From the NCBI GenBank assembly GCA_000433335.1, contig HF996751.1, positions 1 through 5,769 on the forward strand: 5,769 nucleotides of DNA. Direction: 5' to 3'. The notes under the pieces are model-generated. The model saw only the letters and a list, made by a program, of their open reading frames with translations, ran no database searches and was not told the DNA's origin. Both the position numbers and the translations under genes were made by a program. The first letter of the stretch is position 1. Every line of letters starts with the position of its first letter. The DNA comes from Clostridium sp. CAG:1219. Lineage in GTDB: Bacteria; Bacillota; Clostridia; TANB77; CAG-465. Below, one piece after another: positions 1 through 5,769 of the stretch.

Positions 1-18
1 CTCACCTATTAAAACACC

Positions 19-47
19 TTGTTTTTCTAACAAAAAAATGGTATAAG
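19..47 (+). promoter_or_regulatory. Candidate sigma-A promoter of uvrB
   Basis: A weak -35 (TTGTTT, 19-24) is followed after 17 bases by a -10 of TATAAG (42-47), which has a TG at 39-40 and so forms an extended -10 (TGG-TATAAG). Transcription would start near 54 and give a leader of about 105 bases. A second extended -10 (TGA-TATTAT, 65-73) lies downstream without a recognisable -35 and is an alternative. No GAAC-N4-GTTC LexA box is visible here. The call rests on motif matches in very AT-rich DNA, so false positives are possible. Confidence 0.5.
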
Positions 48-108
48 TATATATTAGTAATACCTGATATTATTTTAAATTGTTTAATATTATTTATAAA
101 AAATTTAG

Positions 109-150
109 TTTGTGGCATCAATTACAAAAAGATACTTTCTAAGCCACAAA
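109..150 (+). promoter_or_regulatory. Inverted repeat in the uvrB leader, abutting the RBS
   Basis: TTTGTGGC (109-116) and GCCACAAA (143-150) are perfect 8-base inverted repeats enclosing 26 bases. Inside the loop a small AAAG/CTTT pairing (128-131 with 135-138) is possible. The 3' arm ends at the base before GGAGG (151-155), so folding of the leader RNA would sequester the A residues at the 5' side of the Shine-Dalgarno sequence. A role in setting uvrB translation or mRNA stability is inference. It is not terminator-like, because no T-run follows. Confidence 0.55.
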
Positions 151-155
151 GGAGG
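151..155 (+). promoter_or_regulatory. Ribosome binding site of uvrB
   Basis: GGAGG (within AAAGGAGG, 148-155) lies four bases before ATG 160. The gap is short but workable. It fixes the start at 160 rather than at the in-frame GTG at 112, which has no Shine-Dalgarno sequence before it. Confidence 0.85.
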
Positions 156-159
156 AAAT

Positions 160-2106
160 ATGTTTAAATTACATTCAAATTTTAAACCAACAGGAGACCA
201 ACCAGAAGCAATTGAAAAGCTCACAAATGGTCTTAAAAATGGTAACAAGTTTGAAACCCTACTTGGTGTAACAGGTTCTGGTAAAACTTTTACCATAGCA
301 AATATAATAGAAAAAGTAAACAAACCTACAATAATTTTAACCCATAATAAAACCTTAGCAGGTCAACTATATTCTGAATTTAAGGAATTTTTCCCAGAAA
401 ATGCAGTTGAATACTTTATCTCATATTATGATTATTATCAACCAGAAGCCTATATTGCATCAACTGATACATATATCGAAAAAGATAGCAGTATTAATGA
501 TGAGATAGATAAGTTACGCCATAGTGCTACAGCAGCACTGTTCGAGAGAAAAGATGTAATAATTGTAGCATCAGTTTCAGCAATATACTCTTTAGGTTCG
601 CCAGACGATTATACTAATATGGTACTTTCTGTTAGACCAGGCATGAAAAAAAGTATGAAAAATGTTATAGATGAACTAGTATCTTTGCAATATGAAAGAA
701 ATGATATAGAATTTACACGTGGCAAATTTAGAGTTCGTGGAGATATACTAGACGTTTTTCCTGTGGCAAATCAAGATGAAGCTGTAAGGCTTGAATTTTT
801 CGGTGATGAAATTGATAGAATATGTATCATAGAACCTATATCTGGTAAGGTAAAATCGGTATCAAAACACGAATTCATATATCCTAAATCTCACTATGTT
901 ATTCCTAAAGAAAAAATTGACAGTTCAATTAAAAGAATCAGAGAAGAACTTAATGAAAGAGTAAAATACTTTAAAGATAGAGATAAGTTAGTAGAAGCAT
1001 ATAGAATTGAACAAAGAACAAATTTTGATATAGAAATGTTGCAAGAAACAGGTTTTTGTCAAGGAATAGAAAATTACTCTGCAGTCTTATCAGGAAGAGC
1101 CCCAGGTTCTGCTCCATATACATTGTTTGATTATCTAGGAGATGATTTTTTAGTTGTAATCGATGAATCCCATGTTACTATACCGCAAATTAGGGGAATG
1201 TATAACGGAGACCGTGCAAGGAAAGAATCACTTGTTGAAAATGGATTTAGACTTCCATCAGCATTTGATAATAGACCTCTTAATTTTAAAGAATGGGAGG
1301 GAAAAATAGGTCAGACTATATTTGTCTCTGCTACACCTGGAGAGTATGAAACAAAAAATTCTTCTCTTATTGCAGAACAAGTAATAAGACCAACTGGACT
1401 TTTAGATCCAAAAATAGAAGTAAAACCTATCGACTCCCAAATTGAAGATTTAATAAATAATATACATGAATGTACAAAAAATGGTGAAAGAGTACTTGTA
1501 ACAACTTTAACTAAAAAAATGGCTGAAGAACTTACTAGCTATCTACTTGCAAAAGACATAAAGGTAAGATATATGCATTCTGATATTAAAGCCCTAGAAA
1601 GACTTGAGATAATAAAGGATTTGAGACTTGGAAAATTTGATGTTTTGGTTGGAATAAATCTACTACGTGAAGGACTTGATATTCCTGAAGTATCACTAGT
1701 AGCTATTTTAGATAGTGACAAAGAAGGTTTTTTAAGAAGTGAAACTTCCCTTATTCAGACTATTGGAAGAGCCGCAAGAAATGCTAACGGAAGGGTCATC
1801 ATGTATGCCGACGAACTTACAGATTCGATGGAACGTGCAATTTATGAAACGAATAGAAGAAGAAAAATACAAGAAAACTACAACAAAAAGCATAATATAA
1901 CCCCACAAAGTATTAAAAAGGATATTCGTGAATCTATACAAGCTACATTTAAAGAAGAACAAGAAGAAATCCTTTCTAATAAGAATGAAGAATCATTAGA
2001 AGAAACTATAGAAAGACTAACTAAAGAAATGATGGAAAGTGCAAGAAAATACGATTTTGAAAGAGCAGCTGCTCTTCGTGATTTAATAAAGGACTTAAAA
2101 GAATAA
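160..2106 (+). CDS. uvrB: UvrABC system protein B (excinuclease ABC subunit B)
   Basis: UvrB is the cytoplasmic ATP-dependent damage-verification subunit of nucleotide excision repair: UvrA loads it on damaged DNA, and it then recruits UvrC for dual incision. The 648-residue product is close to the usual length (about 660-670). Visible elements in order are an N-terminal PTGDQP (10-15); Walker A GVTGSGKT (36-43, Lys42); the Tyr-rich beta-hairpin that threads between DNA strands ([10 protein letters not shown], 89-98); Walker B DESH (335-338); SATPG (390-394); [10 protein letters not shown] (498-507); arginine-finger motif QTIGRAAR (533-540); and a C-terminal UVR domain (about 612-647) that contacts UvrC. 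All key residues are intact. ATG 160 has GGAGG before it and yields the family's FKLxSxFxPTGDQP beginning; the GTG at 112 would add 16 unconserved residues. One oddity is Ser144 in IYSLGSP, where UvrB normally has Gly. uvrA does not follow; the gene ends in a terminator shared with a convergent helicase gene. The recognition is secure. Confidence 0.98.
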   Translation: MFKLHSNFKPTGDQPEAIEKLTNGLKNGNKFETLLGVTGSGKTFTIANIIEKVNKPTIILTHNKTLAGQLYSEFKEFFPENAVEYFISYYDYYQPEAYIASTDTYIEKDSSINDEIDKLRHSATAALFERKDVIIVASVSAIYSLGSPDDYTNMVLSVRPGMKKSMKNVIDELVSLQYERNDIEFTRGKFRVRGDILDVFPVANQDEAVRLEFFGDEIDRICIIEPISGKVKSVSKHEFIYPKSHYVIPKEKIDSSIKRIREELNERVKYFKDRDKLVEAYRIEQRTNFDIEMLQETGFCQGIENYSAVLSGRAPGSAPYTLFDYLGDDFLVVIDESHVTIPQIRGMYNGDRARKESLVENGFRLPSAFDNRPLNFKEWEGKIGQTIFVSATPGEYETKNSSLIAEQVIRPTGLLDPKIEVKPIDSQIEDLINNIHECTKNGERVLVTTLTKKMAEELTSYLLAKDIKVRYMHSDIKALERLEIIKDLRLGKFDVLVGINLLREGLDIPEVSLVAILDSDKEGFLRSETSLIQTIGRAARNANGRVIMYADELTDSMERAIYETNRRRKIQENYNKKHNITPQSIKKDIRESIQATFKEEQEEILSNKNEESLEETIERLTKEMMESARKYDFERAAALRDLIKDLKE

Positions 2107-2143
2107 AAAATTACCCGGAGAAAATCTCTCCGAGTAATTTTTT
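2105..2143. terminator. Bidirectional rho-independent terminator
   Basis: The hairpin pairs 2116-2121 (CGGAGA) with 2127-2132 (TCTCCG) around a 5-base loop, continues past one C/A mismatch (2115/2133), and extends through TTAC/GTAA (2111-2114/2134-2137) into flanking A6 (2105-2110) and T6 (2138-2143). Both strands therefore read as stem plus U-run. It starts inside the uvrB stop codon and ends four bases before the stop of the convergent helicase gene, so it very probably terminates both transcripts. Confidence 0.92.
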
Positions 2144-2147
2144 AAAG

Positions 2148-4721
2148 TCATATATTCAATTTATATTCCTTTACAACAGATAAAAAAATAATATCCAACT
2201 CCCCTATTTTCTCCTTAAAGTTATTTTTATCTATACTAGGAACTATATCTGATACAATGGCATCAAACCTTTCTTTTGCCCTTTTAGAGTTTTCACTACA
2301 AATCCGTTTTCCACTCCGAATTTCCATAAAGCTTCCTATCCTATATTTTTTTCTTGCCTCTTTAGCGAAAAAATTTTTTAGAACTTCATTTGTATTTTTT
2401 AGAGCATTTGTACTTCTTTTGCTAAGAGCCATAGAATAGTTCTTACCATTTTGCTTTAGATAAACATAAGCGGTTATTCTACCTCCAAAATAGTCTTCTC
2501 CTAAAGTTATTTCGCCAAGTTTTGGAATAAGACGTACTACATCCTCAATACGAGAATAGTTTTGTAGCTTAATCTTACGTTCTTCTTCCTTGAATTTGTT
2601 TTTTATAAAAAGAGTGTTGATCTTCTCTCTTAAATTAAATACGCTATAATCGAACTGATCACAACATAAAATAAGGAGAACTTTTTTTCCAGAAAAAAGA
2701 TATTCTTTGTTTAGTGAAAATAATTCCTCCCGAGTAAGATTAACATATAAGGATTCTATACCTTTAGAATACATAACAGGAATCTTTTTTGACCCTATAT
2801 ATATTCCTTTTGAATACATATTTTTCCTTTTATGCTTCTTTGAAGAGTACTTGTTCTTAGCTTTATCGTCAGCACTGCATGACTTATTATCACTTCCAAG
2901 AAGTTTTCCCATATAATATATCTCACTTCTAGTACTATTTTCCTCTACAATCTTTCTTACCTCGAATAGTTGCGGAGCTATTTTGAGCATAATGTCAAGA
3001 CTAACAATGCTTGCCATAGTAATGCAACATATTTGTTTCTTTGAAGAAGAATCTAAATATTCCTCAATATTTTTTGGAATACCAACAATATACTTAGCAC
3101 TAGATAAGTTTATTACACTCTTTTCATTTATTAGTCTGTAAGGCCCAGTAACAGAAGATGCTTCAAAAAAATTGTCCACAAGACCATAAATACATGAAAG
3201 TAAAATATCATCACGCAGATTAGTACTCCCAAAATTTACTACTCCATCTAAAGAGGTGTAAAGTTTGGAAATATATTCCTTTACTCTAAAATAACTTTTG
3301 CGTGATACTCTCATCATGTCAAAATCAACATAAGGTAATTTTGATATATAGTTATATACATCAAGTTCTGCAAGCAAATCTGAGGTTGCCTCATCTGTAA
3401 AATTGGAATAATTTGAGCACTCTTCCCTTATAAGAAGAGTTCCTACTTCCAATATAGCTACAATCGTTATGACATCATCAACTACTCCGAGTTCATCTGC
3501 AGCTATTATCATTCTGGCAAATCTAGACGAAATAGGAATCTTACTCATCTTCTTTCCTATATCAGTTATTTTACCACAATTAAAAGCACCGAGTGATGTT
3601 AACATACTTTTAGCTTGTTTTAAAGCCTCCATATTAGGTTTGTGGAAAAAATTAAACAAAGTTACATCGATTCCATTTGCGGCAAACTTTAGTATAATTT
3701 GGTCTAGTGCCATACGCTGAATTTCAGGTGCCCGATATTCTTCCCTACGCTCGATAGTTCTTTTGGAACATAATATATATATTCCATCTTTTGTCCTTCC
3801 TGCTCTTCCTTTTCGTTGAAGACAATCGGATTTACTTACATCCCTTAAATAAAGACCTTGTATACCGTTTATTGTTTCAATTCTCTTTTCCTTTCCAGAG
3901 TCTACAACAGCATCTATATCAGGAATTGTTATTGAAGTTTGGGCCACATTAGTCGAAACTATTATCTTAGGAGAATTATACGATTCAAAACATTTCTGCT
4001 GTTCTTCCTCTTCAAGTTCACTATGAAGCGGAAGGATTATTGCCCCCTTTATTTCACATTTTAATCTATATATAGTTTCTTCGATTTCTTTTTTTCCAGC
4101 TACAAACGCAAGAACATTTTTTCCCATTCCGTAAAGGGTCAATATATCAGTTACCATATCATATGTCGACGGTTCTTCTGTTACGGTATAACTTTTCCCT
4201 TCCACCTTTATAACGTTTGCCCTACCTTCAAAATATTTGCAGATTTCTTCTTCATCCAAAGTTGCACTCATAATAACAACTCTAAAATTGAGTGTATTAT
4301 CTACAATTTTTTGCTTTATCCAAGCAATAAGCGCCTCGACATTGATATTCCATTCATGAACTTCATCAATTATAAGTACCTTATTTTTCACTTCTTCTCT
4401 TGTCGAAAGTTCAAATAGAAGCTGCCATCCATCCGTACAATAAAGTATTTTGGTATCTTTACTATATGACTTTTCAAATGCTGTAGAATATCCCACATAA
4501 CTTTTGTACTCATCATCTATTAACTCTTTCTGAGAAAGCGCCAAATTCTTAGTTGCAATTCTTCTTGGTTCTGTTACAAAAACTCTATATCCACTCTTAC
4601 ATAAGAATTGTGGAACCATTATAGACTTTCCAGATCCAGTTTGACCTGTTATAATTGTAATAGATTTTTTCATAACAGAGTCTAAAATTTCTTTTTCATA
4701 AGCATTAATCGGTAAATCCAT
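2148..4721 (-). CDS. DEAH/DExH-box ATP-dependent helicase, HrpA/HrpB-like
   Basis: This 857-residue superfamily 2 NTPase probably unwinds RNA or RNA-protein complexes using NTP in the cytoplasm; the substrate cannot be read from the sequence. Motifs run in order: I GQTGSGKS (26-33), Ia TEPRRIA (50-56), Ib TDGWQLL (96-102), II DEVH (119-122), III SAT (152-154), V STNVAQTS (256-263) and VI QRKGRAGR (302-309). A winged-helix/HA2-like region follows (about 330-426, with LGAFNCGKITDIGKKMSKIP at 377-396), typical of DEAH RNA helicases. Residues 430-857 match nothing I recognise. They hold a Lys-rich, probably flexible stretch (about 620-634) and a MYSKGI repeat (635-640, 650-655). Motif II reads DEVHEWN where DEAHERS is usual, and motif V has Gln for the usual Glu. 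The length is near HrpB (about 810-850) and well below HrpA (about 1300). Start at 4721: GGAGG lies 8 bases upstream, and the in-frame GTG at 4736 overlaps that site. The gene is alone, with its own promoter and terminator. The helicase call is secure; the subfamily is not. Confidence 0.93.
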   Translation of the reverse strand: MDLPINAYEKEILDSVMKKSITIITGQTGSGKSIMVPQFLCKSGYRVFVTEPRRIATKNLALSQKELIDDEYKSYVGYSTAFEKSYSKDTKILYCTDGWQLLFELSTREEVKNKVLIIDEVHEWNINVEALIAWIKQKIVDNTLNFRVVIMSATLDEEEICKYFEGRANVIKVEGKSYTVTEEPSTYDMVTDILTLYGMGKNVLAFVAGKKEIEETIYRLKCEIKGAIILPLHSELEEEEQQKCFESYNSPKIIVSTNVAQTSITIPDIDAVVDSGKEKRIETINGIQGLYLRDVSKSDCLQRKGRAGRTKDGIYILCSKRTIERREEYRAPEIQRMALDQIILKFAANGIDVTLFNFFHKPNMEALKQAKSMLTSLGAFNCGKITDIGKKMSKIPISSRFARMIIAADELGVVDDVITIVAILEVGTLLIREECSNYSNFTDEATSDLLAELDVYNYISKLPYVDFDMMRVSRKSYFRVKEYISKLYTSLDGVVNFGSTNLRDDILLSCIYGLVDNFFEASSVTGPYRLINEKSVINLSSAKYIVGIPKNIEEYLDSSSKKQICCITMASIVSLDIMLKIAPQLFEVRKIVEENSTRSEIYYMGKLLGSDNKSCSADDKAKNKYSSKKHKRKNMYSKGIYIGSKKIPVMYSKGIESLYVNLTREELFSLNKEYLFSGKKVLLILCCDQFDYSVFNLREKINTLFIKNKFKEEERKIKLQNYSRIEDVVRLIPKLGEITLGEDYFGGRITAYVYLKQNGKNYSMALSKRSTNALKNTNEVLKNFFAKEARKKYRIGSFMEIRSGKRICSENSKRAKERFDAIVSDIVPSIDKNNFKEKIGELDIIFLSVVKEYKLNI
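2757..2820 (-). repeat. Short direct repeat within the helicase gene
   Basis: The 19-base segments 2757-2775 and 2802-2820 match at 17 positions and start 45 bases apart, exactly 15 codons. On the coding strand both encode MYSKGI (residues 635-640 and 650-655). The sequence following each copy differs, so this is either a remnant of a 15-codon tandem duplication or a recurring structural motif. It directly follows the Lys-rich linker of the protein. Confidence 0.6.
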
Positions 4722-4729
4722 TTTCGGTT

Positions 4730-4734
4730 CCTCC
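4730..4734 (-). promoter_or_regulatory. Ribosome binding site of the helicase gene
   Basis: On the minus strand GGAGG is separated by 8 bases from ATG 4721-4719. It overlaps an upstream in-frame GTG (4736-4734), which makes that GTG an unlikely start. Confidence 0.85.
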
Positions 4735-4764
4735 ACCTTGTAATCTTAAATAAAAAACAATATT

Positions 4765-4788
4765 ATAAAGAATAATTTTTTTCTTTAT
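4765..4788 (-). repeat. AT-rich inverted repeat in the helicase leader
   Basis: ATAAAGAA (4765-4772) and TTCTTTAT (4781-4788) are perfect 8-base inverted repeats with an 8-base loop. They sit in the inferred leader of the helicase mRNA, between its promoter and ribosome binding site. The stem contains only one G-C pair, so it would be weak as RNA. It may be chance in this composition. Confidence 0.35.
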
Positions 4789-4809
4789 TTTACTGTTATT
4801 GATACTAGA

Positions 4810-4838
4810 ATTATAACATCGTATACATAAAAAGTCAA
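4810..4838 (-). promoter_or_regulatory. Promoter of the helicase gene
   Basis: Read on the minus strand, TTGACT (4838-4833) is followed after 17 bases by a perfect TATAAT (4815-4810) with TG one base before it (TGT-TATAAT). This is a strong sigma-A-type extended -10 promoter. Initiation near 4803 would give a leader of about 80 bases before ATG 4721. Confidence 0.75.
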
Positions 4839-4852
4839 TTATACTGCCTTTT

Positions 4853-4871
4853 TGTCAAAAAAAATTTGACA
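4853..4871. promoter_or_regulatory. Dyad TGTCAAA-N5-TTTGACA, possible operator
   Basis: Two perfect 7-base inverted arms (4853-4859 and 4865-4871) flank five A residues. The right arm contains the whole -35 box (TTGACA) of the lipoprotein promoter, and the left arm lies 14 bases upstream of the helicase -35 box. A protein bound here could affect one or both genes. Such function is inference; no known operator consensus is recognised. Confidence 0.45.
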
Positions 4872-4894
4872 TTATTTTTATATCATGATAACAT
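4866..4894 (+). promoter_or_regulatory. Promoter of the lipoprotein gene
   Basis: A consensus -35 TTGACA (4866-4871) is followed after 17 bases by TAACAT (4889-4894), with TG at 4886-4887 making an extended -10 (TGA-TAACAT). Initiation is expected near 4901, giving a leader of about 70 bases. It diverges from the helicase promoter, with the two -35 boxes 27 bases apart. Confidence 0.7.
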
Positions 4895-4931
4895 TTTATA
4901 TGTATATAGAAGAAATGGCACAAATAAATTT

Positions 4932-4943
4932 ATAAGTGCTTAT
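4932..4943 (+). repeat. Small dyad ATAAG-TG-CTTAT in the lipoprotein leader
   Basis: ATAAG (4932-4936) and CTTAT (4939-4943) are inverted around two bases, about 30 bases downstream of the expected transcription start and about 30 bases before the start codon. The two-base spacer is too small for a simple RNA loop with all pairs formed, so if functional it is more likely a DNA-binding site. It may be chance. Confidence 0.2.
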
Positions 4944-4959
4944 TCCAGATTAAAACTTT

Positions 4960-4965
4960 AGGAGG
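4960..4965 (+). promoter_or_regulatory. Ribosome binding site of the lipoprotein gene
   Basis: AGGAGG lies six bases before ATG 4972. The match and spacing are near ideal and confirm the start of the gene that runs off the window. Confidence 0.88.
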
Positions 4966-4971
4966 TATTTT

Positions 4972-5769
4972 ATGAAAAAGTTTTTCTTTGTTGTTTTTAT
5001 GGCTATTTTGCTTTTAATGATTGGATGCAACGAAAACAATGCAGGCAGTAACCCAAAATTAATAAACCAGAATTTATTAATTTTAAGAAAGGAGAAAAAA
5101 GATGACACATCAGTATTTTACTATATAATGGGATTAGAAGAATCAATAAATGCAAATTCTCAAACAAATGATTTAAGAGATACAAAACTTTACATGCAGT
5201 TTGAAGATACGTACAATGGTGAAGAGATTAAAATTCCAATCACAATCACTTGCAATGAAGAAAGTTATACTTTTAAAAGTACTTTATTTCCTGGAAGCAC
5301 TAATATGACATTTATAGTTTTTACAGACTTTTTAAAATCTTCAAAAGAAGTTACCTGTACGCTTCCAAAATCTGTATATATAGACAGTATCTATGCAGAA
5401 CTTACAGACGAAGATTACTCTTACTACATAACTTCAAAAGTGGAAGAAAGTAAAACTACCAAATATATTAATAATACTCCAATAGTTAAAGTAGAAAGCA
5501 CTCAGGAGGAAAATTATAGTACACCCCTGCAAACTACCAAAGAAAATAGTTCCACTTTATCAATTGAAGATATAACTTGGAAAGAAACTTCAATAAATGC
5601 TACTGAAATGTTCATAAATATTAATGCTTACTATTCTAAAGAAACTCCATACGATAATTCAAAAGATGTTAATAAATATTTAAAAGATGACGTGGTAAAA
5701 GTAACTGCTACTACAGATACAGGATACTATAAAATAATTGGTGGAACCTATATAAAAAAAGACTTTTTG
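4972..5769 (+). CDS. Putative secreted lipoprotein with SH3b-like domain (3' end outside window)
   Basis: The frame is open for 266 codons to the last base, with no stop, so the protein is truncated only by the window. It starts with a lipoprotein signal peptide: MKK, a hydrophobic core (residues 4-17), and a lipobox MIGC with Cys19 as the predicted lipidated residue, although Met at -3 is less usual than Leu. This predicts attachment to the outer face of the membrane. Residues about 30-165 are probably beta-rich, contain Cys94 and Cys129, and match no family I recognise. A Ser/Thr/Asn/Glu-rich linker (about 174-197) follows. The visible end (about 209-266) resembles a bacterial SH3 domain, with VVKVTATTDTGYYKI (241-255) then GTYIKKDFL (258-266) aligning with the usual VxVTGxxxGWYKI...GYVxxxYL pattern; wall binding is inferred from that. 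An AGGAGG site and a good promoter precede it, divergent from the helicase. Gene and export are well supported; function is unknown. Confidence 0.87.
   Translation, partial: MKKFFFVVFMAILLLMIGCNENNAGSNPKLINQNLLILRKEKKDDTSVFYYIMGLEESINANSQTNDLRDTKLYMQFEDTYNGEEIKIPITITCNEESYTFKSTLFPGSTNMTFIVFTDFLKSSKEVTCTLPKSVYIDSIYAELTDEDYSYYITSKVEESKTTKYINNTPIVKVESTQEENYSTPLQTTKENSSTLSIEDITWKETSINATEMFININAYYSKETPYDNSKDVNKYLKDDVVKVTATTDTGYYKIIGGTYIKKDFL

Noticed and set aside
1..33. Minus-strand frame at the window edge reading LLEKQGVLIGE, possibly the start of a divergent gene
   Set aside because: Only 11 codons are visible, the only start would be TTG, and there is no ribosome binding site upstream of it.
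112..159. In-frame GTG extension of uvrB by 16 residues
   Set aside because: It has no Shine-Dalgarno sequence, its residues are not part of the UvrB family N-terminus, and ATG 160 has GGAGG plus the conserved beginning.
105..1962. Minus-strand open frames opposite uvrB (105-323, 1539-1721, 1732-1962)
   Set aside because: They lie antisense to the highly conserved uvrB coding sequence and show no independent coding signal.
2368..2379. A6T6 palindrome inside the helicase gene
   Set aside because: It is encoded by ordinary Lys/Asn/Phe codons in the C-terminal region, and there is no GC stem, so it is not a terminator; it could cause modest DNA bending only.
2257..3720. Plus-strand open frames opposite the helicase gene (2257-2439, 2707-2916, 3469-3720)
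   Set aside because: They are antisense shadows of a well-supported helicase gene, with no ribosome binding sites or recognisable motifs.
4722..4736. GTG start adding five residues to the helicase
   Set aside because: The GTG overlaps the GGAGG that serves ATG 4721 and has no ribosome binding site of its own.
4838..4843. Second minus-strand TATAAT just upstream of the helicase promoter
   Set aside because: No -35 box sits at a proper distance; the TTGACA at 4858-4853 is only nine bases away.
4915..4935. Six-codon upstream ORF (MAQINL) in the lipoprotein leader
   Set aside because: Only a weak purine-rich stretch precedes it, and such short frames are common by chance; nothing suggests a leader-peptide mechanism.
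5003..5185. Minus-strand open frame opposite the lipoprotein gene
   Set aside because: The plus strand has a promoter, an ideal ribosome binding site and a signal peptide; the Leu-rich antisense frame mirrors AT-rich codons.

Overview
The window is AT-rich DNA from a low-GC Gram-positive bacterium, most likely a member of the Clostridia; a Lachnospiraceae-type organism is plausible but unproven. The evidence is: AT-rich intergenic DNA; near-consensus Shine-Dalgarno sequences (GGAGG/AGGAGG) before all three genes; a UvrB with the Firmicutes-style HNKTLAGQL segment; extended -10 promoters with a TG dinucleotide; and a lipoprotein that appears to carry an SH3b-type cell-wall domain.

Layout. 1-159: leader of uvrB, with a candidate promoter and a perfect 8-bp stem ending at the ribosome binding site. 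160-2106 (+): complete uvrB, the damage-recognition helicase of nucleotide excision repair. 2105-2143: a rho-independent hairpin with T-runs on both strands, serving the two convergent genes. 2148-4721 (-): a complete DEAH/DExH-box helicase of the HrpA/HrpB superfamily with divergent motifs (DEVH-EW, NVAQTS) and a C-terminal half of about 430 residues that I cannot assign. 4722-4971: a divergent promoter region with a good promoter on each strand and a TGTCAAA-N5-TTTGACA dyad over one -35 box. 4972 to the window end (+): the first 266 residues of a secreted lipoprotein that runs off the window.

The genes do not form one operon. uvrB and the helicase converge on a shared terminator, and the helicase and lipoprotein genes diverge from a shared regulatory region. 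uvrA, a frequent downstream partner of uvrB in Firmicutes, is not here. I see no convincing new multi-gene system. The items most worth a second look are the helicase's variant motifs and unassigned C-terminus, the uvrB leader stem, the dyad in the divergent promoter region, and the lipoprotein's unassigned ectodomain. No tRNA, rRNA, CRISPR array, insertion sequence or prophage signature was seen. No gene-free stretch exceeds 300 bases.
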